From positions 1 through 64,000 of the forward strand of contig JAUHXV010000012.1 of assembly GCA_030426765.1 (NCBI GenBank): a stretch of DNA of 64,000 nucleotides, read 5' to 3'. A program made the position numbers and the translations under genes. A model generated the notes under the pieces. It made no database searches and was not told the DNA's origin. It saw only the letters and a program-made list of their open reading frames with translations. This stretch comes from Bacteroidia bacterium. GTDB lineage: Bacteria; Bacteroidota; Bacteroidia; Chitinophagales; Saprospiraceae. Shown here piece by piece: positions 25,131-34,225 of the stretch (within the stretch, counting starts at the first letter, position 1; each line of letters starts with the position of its first letter).

Positions 25131-25721
25131 ATGACCAAACACATTCTAACTTTCTTATTTTTTGTGGGCATGATCTCTTCTGCTCAGGCAGAACATGACG
25201 ACCTGTCCCAGTTAATTGTTAAAATCAGCGACTCCAAAGTGGAATGGACGGCACGTAAGGTCACCGGTAAACACACAGGGACAGTGGCTATTAAATCCGG
25301 TAAAGTGGCCATGAATGATGGGATTATGACAGGTGCATCGATCACAATGGATATGACCTCCATTGCCGTTACCGAAATGAACGACCCATCAAAATCCAAA
25401 CTCGAAGGCCATCTTCGATCTGATGACTTTTTTGCGGTAGACAAATTTCCAACAGCGACTTTAAAAACAACTTCTGTGGTTGCACTTGATGAGGGTGACT
25501 ACCAGATAACAGCTGATCTCACGATCCGAGGTATCACGCATCCGATCACCTTTGATGCGACTGTGATTCCCGATGGTAAAGTGTATCGAGCGATGGCACA
25601 TCTTGTTGTCGACCGTACGCTGTATGACGTAAAATATGGTTCAGGAAAATTCTTTGATGATCTCGGAGATTCGACCATCTATGATGAATTTGACCTGAAT
25701 GTTTCCCTGGTTCTGGAATAA
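25131..25721 (+). CDS. YceI-family periplasmic lipid-binding protein
   Basis: A 196-residue protein with a signal peptide (about 1-21, ending SSAQAE) and one YceI domain, a lipocalin-like barrel that binds isoprenoid-type lipids in relatives. Matching features are SKVEWTARKVTGKHTGTV near 35-52, the LEGHLRSDDFFAVDKFPTAT segment, and ADLTIRGITHPITFDATV. The ATG at 25131 is set by the signal peptide. A convergent terminator separates it from dapB. Confidence 0.9.
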   Translation: MTKHILTFLFFVGMISSAQAEHDDLSQLIVKISDSKVEWTARKVTGKHTGTVAIKSGKVAMNDGIMTGASITMDMTSIAVTEMNDPSKSKLEGHLRSDDFFAVDKFPTATLKTTSVVALDEGDYQITADLTIRGITHPITFDATVIPDGKVYRAMAHLVVDRTLYDVKYGSGKFFDDLGDSTIYDEFDLNVSLVLE

Positions 25722-25750
25722 AAACATTGATCAAATCAACGCAAGAGATA

Positions 25751-25785
25751 AAGAAGCTTTCTGGCAACAGGGAGCTTTCTTTTTA
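25751..25785. terminator. Hairpin between yceI-like gene and dapB
   Basis: GAAGCTTTCTG pairs with CAGGGAGCTTTC around GCAA with G/U pairs and one bulge, followed by TTTTTAT on the plus strand. It lies 30 bases after the YceI gene stop and at the convergent end of dapB, so it may serve both. Confidence 0.7.
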
Positions 25786-26511
25786 TAGTCTGATGATATC
25801 TTTCATGGTGTATTCACCGGCGGGTTTGTCGAGCAACCAGGTGGCCGCCATGACTGCGCCTTCGGCAAATATTTTTCGGTCAAAGGCATCGTGACGAATG
25901 GAAATACTTTCTTTTTCAGACTTCCACATCACCTCGTGGATACCTTTTACATCCCCTTCGCGGATGGCTTCCACCGGAATAGAACCGGCCGTCGGTTGAT
26001 CCGCATTGCCATTGAGTTCAAAGTTGGTATAACTCGGATGGTGAAGAATGAGTTCTTCCAACAGCGTGTATGCCGTACCGCTTGGTGAATCTTTCTTGTG
26101 TATGTGGTGAACTTCGCGAATGGAAGGTTTGAATTCAGGAAACTTTGCCATCACAGCTGCGAGGCGTTTGTTGAGGGCAAAGACTACATTCATCCCGATA
26201 CTAAAATTTGTCGCATAGAGAAATGTCCCATTGAGTTGTCGGTTGTGTGTCCGAATCTCTTCCAGGTGGGACTCATGCCAGCCTGTTGTGCCGGAGACCA
26301 GCGGTATCCCAAGGTCGAGGCATTGCTTAATGACACCGGGAGCCGCTTCAGGGACGGTAAACTCTATGGCAACATCACAGGATTGAAGCTGAGATTGATT
26401 GGAAGGGTTAAGGCGCTGAAACTGAATCCCTTCATGATGGGGATGGCTTTCCAGCACCCGGGCAATTGTATTCCCCATTTTCCCCATTCCGATGATCCCG
26501 ATGGTCGCCAT
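25783..26511 (-). CDS. dapB: 4-hydroxy-tetrahydrodipicolinate reductase
   Basis: A 242-residue cytoplasmic NAD(P)H enzyme of the diaminopimelate/lysine pathway. The dinucleotide-binding GIIGMGKMGNTI is at residues 4-15, the signature region EVHHIHKKDSPSGTA near 137-151, with the conserved His pair and Lys, and ATNFSIGMNVVF near 102-113. Length is normal. A promoter and a strong terminator-like hairpin lie upstream, so expression may be controlled by attenuation. Confidence 0.94.
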   Translation of the reverse strand: MATIGIIGMGKMGNTIARVLESHPHHEGIQFQRLNPSNQSQLQSCDVAIEFTVPEAAPGVIKQCLDLGIPLVSGTTGWHESHLEEIRTHNRQLNGTFLYATNFSIGMNVVFALNKRLAAVMAKFPEFKPSIREVHHIHKKDSPSGTAYTLLEELILHHPSYTNFELNGNADQPTAGSIPVEAIREGDVKGIHEVMWKSEKESISIRHDAFDRKIFAEGAVMAATWLLDKPAGEYTMKDIIRL

Positions 26512-26565
26512 AAATTTGATTTTTATAACTGAGTATCAGCTTGTTACAGCGTATTCCTTTTTTAC

Positions 26566-26596
26566 AAAAAAACCCGCTCTCCGTTGGAAAGCGGGT
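26566..26596 (-). terminator. Strong intrinsic terminator upstream of dapB
   Basis: Read on the minus strand, an 11-bp stem with one G/U pair closes a three-base AAC loop and is followed by seven T. It points toward dapB but lies before its start codon at 26511, so it must end an upstream RNA or act as an attenuator. Confidence 0.85.
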
Positions 26597-26688
26597 AAGA
26601 ACACACTATGAGAACACCCTAAAAACGTATCAAGAATTCAAGTTTGTGTCGGTAGTCGTCCGTTTTTGATCTTCGAGGGACTACTTAA
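26566..26688 (-). ncRNA. Candidate structured RNA or attenuating leader upstream of dapB
   Basis: From the promoter at 26689-26719 a minus-strand transcript would start near 26682 and end at the intrinsic terminator at 26566-26596, about 118 bases. Its 5' end can form GUAGUC/GACUAC, and its 3' end the very stable ACCCGCTTTCC/GGAGAGCGGGT hairpin with a run of seven U. I see no short reading frame with lysine codons that would make a peptide attenuator. Because dapB starts 55 bases beyond the terminator, the region may be a stand-alone small RNA or a riboswitch-like leader. No known family recognised. Confidence 0.45.
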
Positions 26689-26719
26689 CAAATATAGTAT
26701 CCTTACATTGGATCAGCAA
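26689..26719 (-). promoter_or_regulatory. Bacteroidota-type promoter of the dapB leader
   Basis: On the minus strand TTG (26719-26717) is followed, after 20 bases, by TATATTTG (26696-26689). Both boxes and their spacing fit the -33 TTG / -7 TAnnTTTG consensus of the phylum. This is one of the two best promoter matches in the window. Confidence 0.65.
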
Positions 26720-26758
26720 GAGATTATTCTCATATTTATAATAAATCGTTCAAACATT

Positions 26759-26766
26759 TAGATTTG
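26759..26766 (+). promoter_or_regulatory. Promoter -7-like box of dnaG
   Basis: TAGATTTG fits TAnnTTTG and lies seven bases before the dnaG ATG, which would give an almost leaderless mRNA. No TTG is seen at -33. Confidence 0.35.
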
Positions 26767-26773
26767 CCCCCTG

Positions 26774-28732
26774 ATGATAGCCCGTAAAAGTATCGATGAG
26801 GTGATGGAAAATGCCCGAATTGACGAGGTCGTAGCCGATTTTGTCAATTTAAAGCGCCGTGGGAGCAACATGATTGGCTTATGCCCCTTTCACAACGAAA
26901 AGACCCCTTCCTTCTCCGTATCGCCCTCCAAAAACATCTTTAAGTGCTTTGGATGCGGCCGTGGCGGCGATTCCGTGCGATTTGTCATGGAGCACGAAGG
27001 GTACGAATACGTTGAGGCGATACGCTATCTGGCAGAGAAATACGGGATAAAACTGGAGGAAACCAAGGCAGATGCTGAAACCCTGCAGGCCGAACGCGAG
27101 CGGGAAACGATCTATAAAGTGCTCGATTTTGCCCTTGCTTTTTTTAAAAAACAGCTCACCGAAACGGAAGAAGGACAGCTGGCAGGACTTAACTACCTGA
27201 AAGAGAGGGGTTTCAGAACTAAAACTATTGAGAGTTTTGGCCTGGGGTATGCCCCGGATCAATCCAACACCCTTATTAAAGAAGCCAAAAAGGCCGGTTT
27301 TACCGATGAAATCCTCAAGCGTGCGGCGCTGATGAACCAGCACGGCGGTGATTTCTTCCGCAACAGGGTCATTTTCCCGATTTTTAATATCAGCGGAAAA
27401 CCCATCGCCTTTGCCGGTCGACAAATGGTCAGTTCAGACCGTGGACCGAAATACCTGAATTCACCGGAGACAGAAGTGTATCTCAAGCGCAAAGTGTTGT
27501 ACGGTATCTACAATGCTAAAAAGGCCATCCGACAAGAGGAAAACTGTTATCTCGTGGAAGGCTATACGGATGTGCTGAGTCTTTTCCAATCCGGCGTAGA
27601 AAACGTAGTGGCCTCATCAGGTACTGCCCTTACGCCTGATCAGATCAGATTGATTCGCCGATATACAAATCGCATAACCATCCTCTTTGATAGTGATCCC
27701 GCAGGAATCAAAGCAGCCATGCGCGGATTGGATCTCATCCTGGAAGAAAATATGGATGTGCGCCTCGCGCTTTTGCCCGAAGGCGACGATCCCGATTCAT
27801 TTATCCGGAGAGAAGGACTGGCCAACTTCCAGCAGTATATGGCTGAGCAAAGCAAGGATTTTATCCTGTTCAAAACTCAGCTGTTACTGAAAGAGGCCGC
27901 CGGAGATCCCATGCGAAAGTCCGCTTTGGTCAAAGATCTTGTGGAAACACTGGCTAGAATTCCCGAGTCGATCAAACGATCCGCGTTTATCACAGAATGC
28001 GCGCATCTGATGAAGATTGATGAGCATATACTTGTGCGGGAAACCAACAAAGCCATTACTGAGTTTATCCGCCAGAAGCAAAGAGGCATACCCAGAGACA
28101 TTGCGCAATCCGAAAAAGAAACGCAGGACAAAATCTTTCAGGAGGAGGCAAAGACGGCAAGTGCTTCGGTTGTGGGCTTGTCTGAACTCACGGATGCCTT
28201 CCAGGAAAGAGACATCATTCGTATCCTGTTGAACTACGGGCACAAGGAAATTCCGGACCCGGGTTTTAGTTCACTGGCTGAATACATTTTTGCAAGCCTG
28301 GATGAGATCCTGGATGATTTCGAACATACCGTGTATAAAAAGATCATCCTGGAATACAAAACCATGTTGGACGAGAGTAAGGCTATCTCCCCCACCCACT
28401 TTACAAATCACACTGACCCGGAAATCCAGCATCTCACGGTGGAATTGCTAACCACACCGTACGAATATGCCAGTTGGGAAGAACACGATATCCCACTGCA
28501 GATTCAATTACATCCTGATGAAAATTACAAACTGGATGCGCACAATGCGATCCTTCGGTTGAAGTTAAAAGTGGTCATGCAACATATTGCCGAAAACATG
28601 AACCTCATCTCGAAGTTTCAGGAAGAAGGCAATGAGGAAGACATGATCATTCACATGCGGATGCACAATGACCTGATCAAAATCAGAGAGCAGATGACTT
28701 CTCAGTTTAAGAATGTTGTGCTGAAAGTCTGA
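26774..28732 (+). CDS. dnaG: DNA primase
   Basis: A 652-residue primase that makes RNA primers for replication with DnaB helicase. The CHC2 zinc-binding site uses C37, H40, C58 and C61. The TOPRIM catalytic core includes CYLVEGYTDVLSL near 258-270 and ILFDSDPAG near 300-308. A helicase-binding C-terminal helical domain follows (about 480-652). Length and motif order are normal. It is transcribed divergently from the dapB leader. Confidence 0.96.
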   Translation: MIARKSIDEVMENARIDEVVADFVNLKRRGSNMIGLCPFHNEKTPSFSVSPSKNIFKCFGCGRGGDSVRFVMEHEGYEYVEAIRYLAEKYGIKLEETKADAETLQAERERETIYKVLDFALAFFKKQLTETEEGQLAGLNYLKERGFRTKTIESFGLGYAPDQSNTLIKEAKKAGFTDEILKRAALMNQHGGDFFRNRVIFPIFNISGKPIAFAGRQMVSSDRGPKYLNSPETEVYLKRKVLYGIYNAKKAIRQEENCYLVEGYTDVLSLFQSGVENVVASSGTALTPDQIRLIRRYTNRITILFDSDPAGIKAAMRGLDLILEENMDVRLALLPEGDDPDSFIRREGLANFQQYMAEQSKDFILFKTQLLLKEAAGDPMRKSALVKDLVETLARIPESIKRSAFITECAHLMKIDEHILVRETNKAITEFIRQKQRGIPRDIAQSEKETQDKIFQEEAKTASASVVGLSELTDAFQERDIIRILLNYGHKEIPDPGFSSLAEYIFASLDEILDDFEHTVYKKIILEYKTMLDESKAISPTHFTNHTDPEIQHLTVELLTTPYEYASWEEHDIPLQIQLHPDENYKLDAHNAILRLKLKVVMQHIAENMNLISKFQEEGNEEDMIIHMRMHNDLIKIREQMTSQFKNVVLKV

Positions 28733-28765
28733 CGATCCCTAAGGATGCAAAACCACGATGTTGAA

Positions 28766-29347
28766 TTAGTTGGAAGAACCAGAGTCGTCTCCGTTTAATT
28801 CTTTCAACACCATGTCGGTGATATCAAATCGATCATCGGCCAGTAAAAGGGCTCCGCCTTCGATGTAGCTCAGAATAAAATCATAGCCTTCTCTTTTCTT
28901 GATCTCGGCCAGCTTTTCCTGCAGAACACCGTGCAACCGTTGATTGATGACGGCGGTTTCCTCCATGATCTCCTGGGCCATTTTATCGCGCTCACCAAGT
29001 ACCGCTTCCTGACGAGTCGCCAGGTATTTTTCACGGGCCTGCATTTCCTTTGGTGTCATCAGACCGCTTTGTGCTTTCTGCTGATAATCCATGATCTCTT
29101 TTTCGAGCGCCATTCCCTTTTTCTGCAACTCCTCTTCCGCTCGGCGTTGCTTTAATTCCATGGCATCCGATTCTCTGCGAAACTCTTTGTAATTCATCAA
29201 AATGGAATCTCCGTAGACAAAGGCAATCTTCAGATCAGAAGATCCACCACCTGATTCGACTTCACGTCCGGAGGATGTATCTCCGGCGCAGGAAAAAAGA
29301 AGAGTGGAAAGACATATAACAACAACGAATCCGGTAATCAATTTCAT
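28766..29347 (-). CDS. OmpH/Skp-family lipoprotein
   Basis: A 193-residue periplasmic chaperone-like protein. The signal ends in a lipobox with Cys at residue 20 (LLFSCAGD), so it is probably lipid-anchored, unlike classic soluble Skp. After a Gly/Ser linker comes a short strand (LKIAFVYGDSILMNY), then a long charged coiled coil (about 58-145), then IKKREGYDFILSYIEGGALLLADDRFDITD, which matches the OmpH end. Skp proteins guard outer-membrane proteins during transit. Confidence 0.85.
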   Translation of the reverse strand: MKLITGFVVVICLSTLLFSCAGDTSSGREVESGGGSSDLKIAFVYGDSILMNYKEFRRESDAMELKQRRAEEELQKKGMALEKEIMDYQQKAQSGLMTPKEMQAREKYLATRQEAVLGERDKMAQEIMEETAVINQRLHGVLQEKLAEIKKREGYDFILSYIEGGALLLADDRFDITDMVLKELNGDDSGSSN

Positions 29348-29367
29348 AATTCACGATTTAGTGGGAG

Positions 29368-29375
29368 CAAATATA
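29368..29375 (-). promoter_or_regulatory. Promoter -7-like box of the OmpH-like gene
   Basis: On the minus strand TATATTTG fits TAnnTTTG and lies 20 bases before the ATG at 29347. No clear -33 TTG is found. Confidence 0.45.
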
Positions 29376-29477
29376 CTATCCTAAAAGGAGCTTATGATGC
29401 ATCAGACGCTTGCAAACGTCATTCTGCCCTAAAAATCGATGAAATGCGCATATTATCCGTGCAACAGGTGCACCTAA

Positions 29478-30083
29478 CTACTTGACAGAAAGTCTCGTAT
29501 CGTAGATATAATAGACCAGATATCCGATCGCAAATCCGATCGCCGCACCTACGGCCACATCACGAAGGAAATGTGCCATCAGGTATACACGTGAAATCGC
29601 TACCATGACCACAATAAACAGTGAAGCAACCGCCAAATAGTGTTTTCGATTGATCGCCACCATAAAAGTGAAGAAACCCCAGGCCGCCATCGTATGGCCG
29701 GAAGGAAAACTGGAATGTCCTGTGAGCATCGGATAATCGAGTACGCCCATCGGTCCCTCCCACCCGATGCGCGTCAGATACAGATAGGGCCGTTCTAAAT
29801 GCGCCATACGCTTCAACATATAGGTCAAAACGGTGGCTAAAAGCCCATTGACGCCAATCAGCAAGCTGATACGCCAATCGCGGAACAGGTAAAGCACGCC
29901 CACCACGATAAACACATACTCTTCTCCAAACTTCGTCATGTAATAAAAAAAGTAATCCAAAAAGGGCGTCCGATGATTTGACAGCCACATCAGAAACTGT
30001 CCATGCCCCATGATGAACGACGTGCACAGACTCGCTGTGACAAATAGCACCATCCCTGCGGCGTAGAGATTCCATGCTTTCAT
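29478..30083 (-). CDS. PAP2-family membrane phosphatase
   Basis: A 201-residue membrane protein with about five hydrophobic segments and the complete PAP2 triple motif: K91-x6-R98-P99, PSGH at 127-130 and S164-R-x5-H171-x3-D175. Members dephosphorylate lipid phosphates such as undecaprenyl pyrophosphate or phosphatidic acid; the substrate here is not known. Its start overlaps the stop of the LptF/G gene by four bases (ATGA), so the two form an operon. Confidence 0.9.
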   Translation of the reverse strand: MKAWNLYAAGMVLFVTASLCTSFIMGHGQFLMWLSNHRTPFLDYFFYYMTKFGEEYVFIVVGVLYLFRDWRISLLIGVNGLLATVLTYMLKRMAHLERPYLYLTRIGWEGPMGVLDYPMLTGHSSFPSGHTMAAWGFFTFMVAINRKHYLAVASLFIVVMVAISRVYLMAHFLRDVAVGAAIGFAIGYLVYYIYDTRLSVK

Positions 30084-31651
30084 GCTGTGGATCCTTTTGT
30101 CGCAGTTTGCTTTCGTGTAAAGAGCAACTTGATACGGTCAATATTCATGACTTTGGAGTCCTGAAGCGCTTTATAGGTCAGAAAGGCTGAGATGACAAAC
30201 AAGAGTAACACCGGTGTCCAGGCTGCCAGCACCGGAGGAAGTTGCTCACTGTCACTGAGCTTTTTACAACTGATATTACTCATCAGGAAAAACGTAAAGA
30301 AGAAAATCGATACCAGAAACGGATATCCGAATCCCCCTTTTCGCACGATCGTACCCATCGGTCCCCCGATCAGCAACATGACAATACAGGAAGCCGCCAG
30401 AGAAAACTTCCAGTGCAACTCATACAGGTGCTTGCGCTTGGATTCTTCGAGTCGCCGTATGGTCCGATCATTCCGATCTATCGTAGATCGGGTGATAGAG
30501 ATTTTACTGTTGACTTTGGCCTTTAACTCCCTGCGCAATTGTGCGGGCAGTGTGTGATAAATAGAAACACCGGCCGTCAGCTGCGTAGTATCAAAGAAGG
30601 TCATCAATTGCTGAGACCTCGGTGAAGGTTCTACTGATTTTTGAGCCCCTCTTTGATAGGTCTCCCCTCTAACGACGATCACTCTTGATGATGAATCCGG
30701 CGGTTGGCTGGTTTCGTCAGAGGCTTCTACGATGGTGGAGTCTTTAAACAGCATGTATTCGGGATGGATGCCCGTGCGGGCCTCATCAATACGTTGGTTC
30801 AGGGTATCGATCTCAGAAGAGATCTGCCTGGCACTTTTCATCGTATGATGCGTCTTAAACTGTTCCTCTTCTGTGCGATCCAAATCAAACTCTCCCAGAT
30901 CAAAGCGTCTCGTCCATTCATCAAAATGAGAAATCATAAAGGGTTTGGATTCTGCATTCCCCTGGGCATCAGTCTCTGCGTATTGATATCCGTCATAGAG
31001 TGTCATCACAAAAGCGCCATCCTCATCAGACACATACATTTTCCCCTTCTGGGCAGTGACGACATTCAGCTTACCGCGATTGCGTTTGGCATCATCATAA
31101 ACCATGATGTCTTCGATACTGACTTTATCCTTGTCTTTCTTTCCGATGCGAATAGAGTACCCGTGAAAGTCTTCATTGAATACACCGGGTTCAATACTCA
31201 GCGTGGGCTTTTGATTCCGAATATCGTAGAGCCTGGACTGGTACTTCAGATTAGCAATCGGAATGATCGTATTCGAGCAGAAAAAAGAAAACATAGCGAT
31301 AATGGATCCAATGGCGACAAGTGGAGCCAGCATTCGGTACAGAGAGACCCCTGCAGATTTAAAACTGGAAAGCTCATATTGCTCAGCCAGATTTCCCATT
31401 ACCATCACGGAGGCAAGCAACACCGCGATCGGCAGTGCCAGTGGAAACAAGGACACAGATTTGTAGAAGAACATCTCCATGATCACCAGGACACCTACGC
31501 CCTTCCCAATGATATCCTCAATAAATTTCCAGAGAAACTGCATGATCAGCACAAACAAGGCCAGGAAAAAAGACATCAGGAATGGGGGTATGAAGTTGCC
31601 GATGAGCAACCTATCTATTTGATATCCAATGTCGAACCAGCGTTTCTTCAC
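30080..31651 (-). CDS. LptF/LptG family permease
   Basis: A 523-residue inner-membrane subunit of the lipopolysaccharide exporter LptB2FG. Four membrane segments near the N-terminus (about 20-130) and at the C-terminus (about 405-510) flank a large periplasmic beta-jellyroll region. Typical stretches are LFPLALPIAVLLASVMVMG and ELSSFKSAGVSLYRML. I cannot separate LptF from LptG by eye. The start codon is GTG at 31651. The PAP2 gene follows directly in the same operon. Confidence 0.88.
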   Translation of the reverse strand: MKKRWFDIGYQIDRLLIGNFIPPFLMSFFLALFVLIMQFLWKFIEDIIGKGVGVLVIMEMFFYKSVSLFPLALPIAVLLASVMVMGNLAEQYELSSFKSAGVSLYRMLAPLVAIGSIIAMFSFFCSNTIIPIANLKYQSRLYDIRNQKPTLSIEPGVFNEDFHGYSIRIGKKDKDKVSIEDIMVYDDAKRNRGKLNVVTAQKGKMYVSDEDGAFVMTLYDGYQYAETDAQGNAESKPFMISHFDEWTRRFDLGEFDLDRTEEEQFKTHHTMKSARQISSEIDTLNQRIDEARTGIHPEYMLFKDSTIVEASDETSQPPDSSSRVIVVRGETYQRGAQKSVEPSPRSQQLMTFFDTTQLTAGVSIYHTLPAQLRRELKAKVNSKISITRSTIDRNDRTIRRLEESKRKHLYELHWKFSLAASCIVMLLIGGPMGTIVRKGGFGYPFLVSIFFFTFFLMSNISCKKLSDSEQLPPVLAAWTPVLLLFVISAFLTYKALQDSKVMNIDRIKLLFTRKQTATKGSTA

Positions 31652-31834
31652 GTAGTGTTTAACTCCTGCAGCGGGTTGTTTGGTGTACAGGATGACAAAA
31701 TTAGTTTAATCCTTCGGGAACTGAAAAAGACCCTGTGTACCCATACGCAAACTAAACGCCGGCAGCGGCCACTATGTTGGCAGTACTTCCCTTTGGCAAA
31801 CAAACAAAGGGTGTAAAAAAATGAAAATCCAGCC

Positions 31835-34135
31835 TTAGAATTCCAGTTTGACGGTCAAACTCGGGATGATAGGCAACTGATCTACCCTGGAGTAGGTGAC
31901 ACGATCGAAATAGAAGATATTGTCCCGGTTGTACACATTGGTCACACTCGCCAGAATTTCCATGCGCAGGTGTTGACTAAACTCGAGTGTCTTCTTCAGC
32001 GACATATCGAGACGGTGATAGTCGGGCAACTGACCGCTATTGCGATCTTCACTATAGATAATGCCAAGGTCTGCATTGTCGGTGAGTACATCTGTATCTA
32101 TACCACCGAGCAAATCCTGCTGACCATAGAAGCCCTGCGTGAGGGTAAATGGAAAACCTGAACCATAGTTCCAGCGTACACCAAATTCCCAACTGCGACC
32201 CAGTGAGTAATTGACCAGCAGGTTGATATTATGTCTTCTGGCAAAATGTGTAGGATATTCCTGGTAGCCATCATCTCGGTTGACATATCCCAAAGAGTAG
32301 GTAGCCCAGACTGCAAACTTTGTGGTCTGACGACTCAGTGTCACATCAATACCATATGCATCTCCGGTCTCGGTAGAATAGTCCGGATCTTCCTGGCTGA
32401 CTTTCATGCGGTTGACGCCGATCAGCTGACTAAAATCTTTATAATATCCTTCGATGTTCAGATCCCATCCCGCATTCAGGTCCACTTCCACACCGGCTAG
32501 AAAATGCCAGGCTTTCTGGAGCTTGTCTTTGGTTTTTACGTTGGTTCCGGGTTCGTACAGCTGTTCTTCCGGTCCTGTGAGGAAGCCCACAAAATAATTC
32601 ACCACATCCTGTTCGCTGACGGTACTGATCAGGTTTTGAGAATACTTTCCTACGGCAAACTTCATGCGAAATTTGTCTGAAAAATTACTCTTCAACGCCA
32701 ATCTGGGTTCGATTGAAAAATCTCCGAGAGAAGCGTAAAACTGTGCTCGCAGTCCGGGTTCAAAGATGACAGCATCTGTCTTCTGGCGTAACGCGATATA
32801 TCCTGCGAGTTCAGTGGTATTCTCATTTTGCTCGAAGGTCACACCCACGAAATTTCGAAATTCAAGCTTCGTGGCAATACCATTGAGCTCAAAACCATAG
32901 TTGACCGTGCTGTTTTTTCCGAAGGACTTAAAATCAAAAATGGCATTAAACCCGCCGATCGAATTGATACGGGGCTGATCGTCCGGCGCTTGCAGGGAAA
33001 TATCATACTTTGAGTATGCCAGCGTACCGGAAAATATCAGGTTGGCAGATCTGGGGATCAATTTAAAGTTCATTCCACCTCCACCGGATTTCCAGTCGAG
33101 TGTAGCGATGTTTTCGAGGTTAACGCCGTCGGAGAAGCTAAACCCAAAAAAGTCGATTTTACTTCCCTCGCCGGATACAAACGACATCTTGCCGTAAATA
33201 TCTGTGTAGTTGTACGGCAGTCCTAAAGAATCCGGTGAGGCATAATCGTACAATACAGGCGATGTCTTGTCCAGGTAGGAATGCTTTCCAGTAATCAGGA
33301 ATGATGAACTGGATCCGCGCTCCGGATTGAAAGGCGTAAGTGGTCCTTCAAGCAGGGCTTTTACCTGAAACGGGCTGGCTGAAACCAAGCCGCCAAATCG
33401 CTTCTTGTCCCCTTCGCGAGTTTTGAGATCTACGACAGCGGAAATTCTCCCACCATATTCAGCACCAAAGGCACCACTTAATACTTCGGCAGATTTAATG
33501 GCTTCTGTCTCAAATACACTGAAGAATCCTATGCTGTGGAAGGGATTGTAGATAGTCATCCCATCCAGTAATATTTTGTTTTGCACCGGAGAACCTCCCC
33601 GGATATAGATTTGTCCGCCCTGGTCGCCCGTGGAAATAATCCCGGGCAACACCATCAGGTATTGTGCGATGTCTGCTTCCCCTCCGGTCGATGGAAGAGA
33701 TTTGATCTGCTGCGGTGTCACGGTGATGCGTGAGACGTTCACCTCATTTCGACGCTGCTCTCGGCTGGCGCTGACATTAATGGTGTTGAGTTGAATGGAT
33801 TTCTCCACCATGAGCAGCTTGACGTATTTCACCTGATTTTCTTCAAGTGTGACTGACGTACCGATGGTATCGTAGCCGATAAAGGTGGCCTGAAGAGTAT
33901 AACTGCCGGTGGGTATGTCTGAAAAGATAAAGAACCCGTCGAGGTCCGTGATGGCGCGCAGTTCTGTCCCTTCTAGGAAAACCTGGCCAAAGGCAATGGC
34001 TTCACCTGTATTTTCATCATAGACATTTCCACGAAGCGTACCGGTCTGAGCATCAGCTGTTAACATCACGCTGATGAAAAAGAAAAGGAGCAAAGTCAGG
34101 CGCTGAAAAGAGCGCATCATCGGGCTATGGATCAT
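31835..34135 (-). CDS. TonB-dependent outer-membrane receptor (first)
   Basis: A 766-residue receptor. A signal peptide (about 1-30) precedes a carboxypeptidase-regulatory-like beta-sandwich (about 32-115, GTLRGNVYDENTGEAIAFGQ). The plug domain has LPSTGGEADIAQYLMVLPG near 148-166 and IYIRGGSPVQNKILLDGM, and a 22-strand barrel ends in an aromatic LTVKLEF. It imports an unknown large or scarce substrate using TonB energy. No SusD or DUF4249 partner is adjacent. The start could also be the ATG pair five to six codons further in. The 183-base gap to the LptF/G gene holds no gene. Confidence 0.92.
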   Translation of the reverse strand: MIHSPMMRSFQRLTLLLFFFISVMLTADAQTGTLRGNVYDENTGEAIAFGQVFLEGTELRAITDLDGFFIFSDIPTGSYTLQATFIGYDTIGTSVTLEENQVKYVKLLMVEKSIQLNTINVSASREQRRNEVNVSRITVTPQQIKSLPSTGGEADIAQYLMVLPGIISTGDQGGQIYIRGGSPVQNKILLDGMTIYNPFHSIGFFSVFETEAIKSAEVLSGAFGAEYGGRISAVVDLKTREGDKKRFGGLVSASPFQVKALLEGPLTPFNPERGSSSSFLITGKHSYLDKTSPVLYDYASPDSLGLPYNYTDIYGKMSFVSGEGSKIDFFGFSFSDGVNLENIATLDWKSGGGGMNFKLIPRSANLIFSGTLAYSKYDISLQAPDDQPRINSIGGFNAIFDFKSFGKNSTVNYGFELNGIATKLEFRNFVGVTFEQNENTTELAGYIALRQKTDAVIFEPGLRAQFYASLGDFSIEPRLALKSNFSDKFRMKFAVGKYSQNLISTVSEQDVVNYFVGFLTGPEEQLYEPGTNVKTKDKLQKAWHFLAGVEVDLNAGWDLNIEGYYKDFSQLIGVNRMKVSQEDPDYSTETGDAYGIDVTLSRQTTKFAVWATYSLGYVNRDDGYQEYPTHFARRHNINLLVNYSLGRSWEFGVRWNYGSGFPFTLTQGFYGQQDLLGGIDTDVLTDNADLGIIYSEDRNSGQLPDYHRLDMSLKKTLEFSQHLRMEILASVTNVYNRDNIFYFDRVTYSRVDQLPIIPSLTVKLEF

Positions 34136-34203
34136 AGGGCGACAAAAATAGCAATCTTACCGTAATGACATGGTCTTCGAGGGGAGTTTACGCCCTGGAA
34201 TCC

Positions 34204-34211
34204 TACATTTG
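34204..34211 (+). promoter_or_regulatory. Promoter -7-like box of the methyltransferase gene
   Basis: TACATTTG fits TAnnTTTG and lies 14 bases before the ATG at 34226. No -33 box is clear. Confidence 0.4.
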
Positions 34212-34225
34212 CATAAACGAAGACA

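Noticed and set aside
26566-26719. dapB leader as a classic lysine riboswitch or a peptide attenuator
   Set aside because: The RNA is shorter than lysine riboswitches, I do not see their conserved core, and there is no short frame rich in lysine codons.
30704-31816. 370-codon plus-strand frame opposite the LptF/G gene
   Set aside because: It runs antisense to a clear LptF/G permease and its translation has no domain-like pattern.
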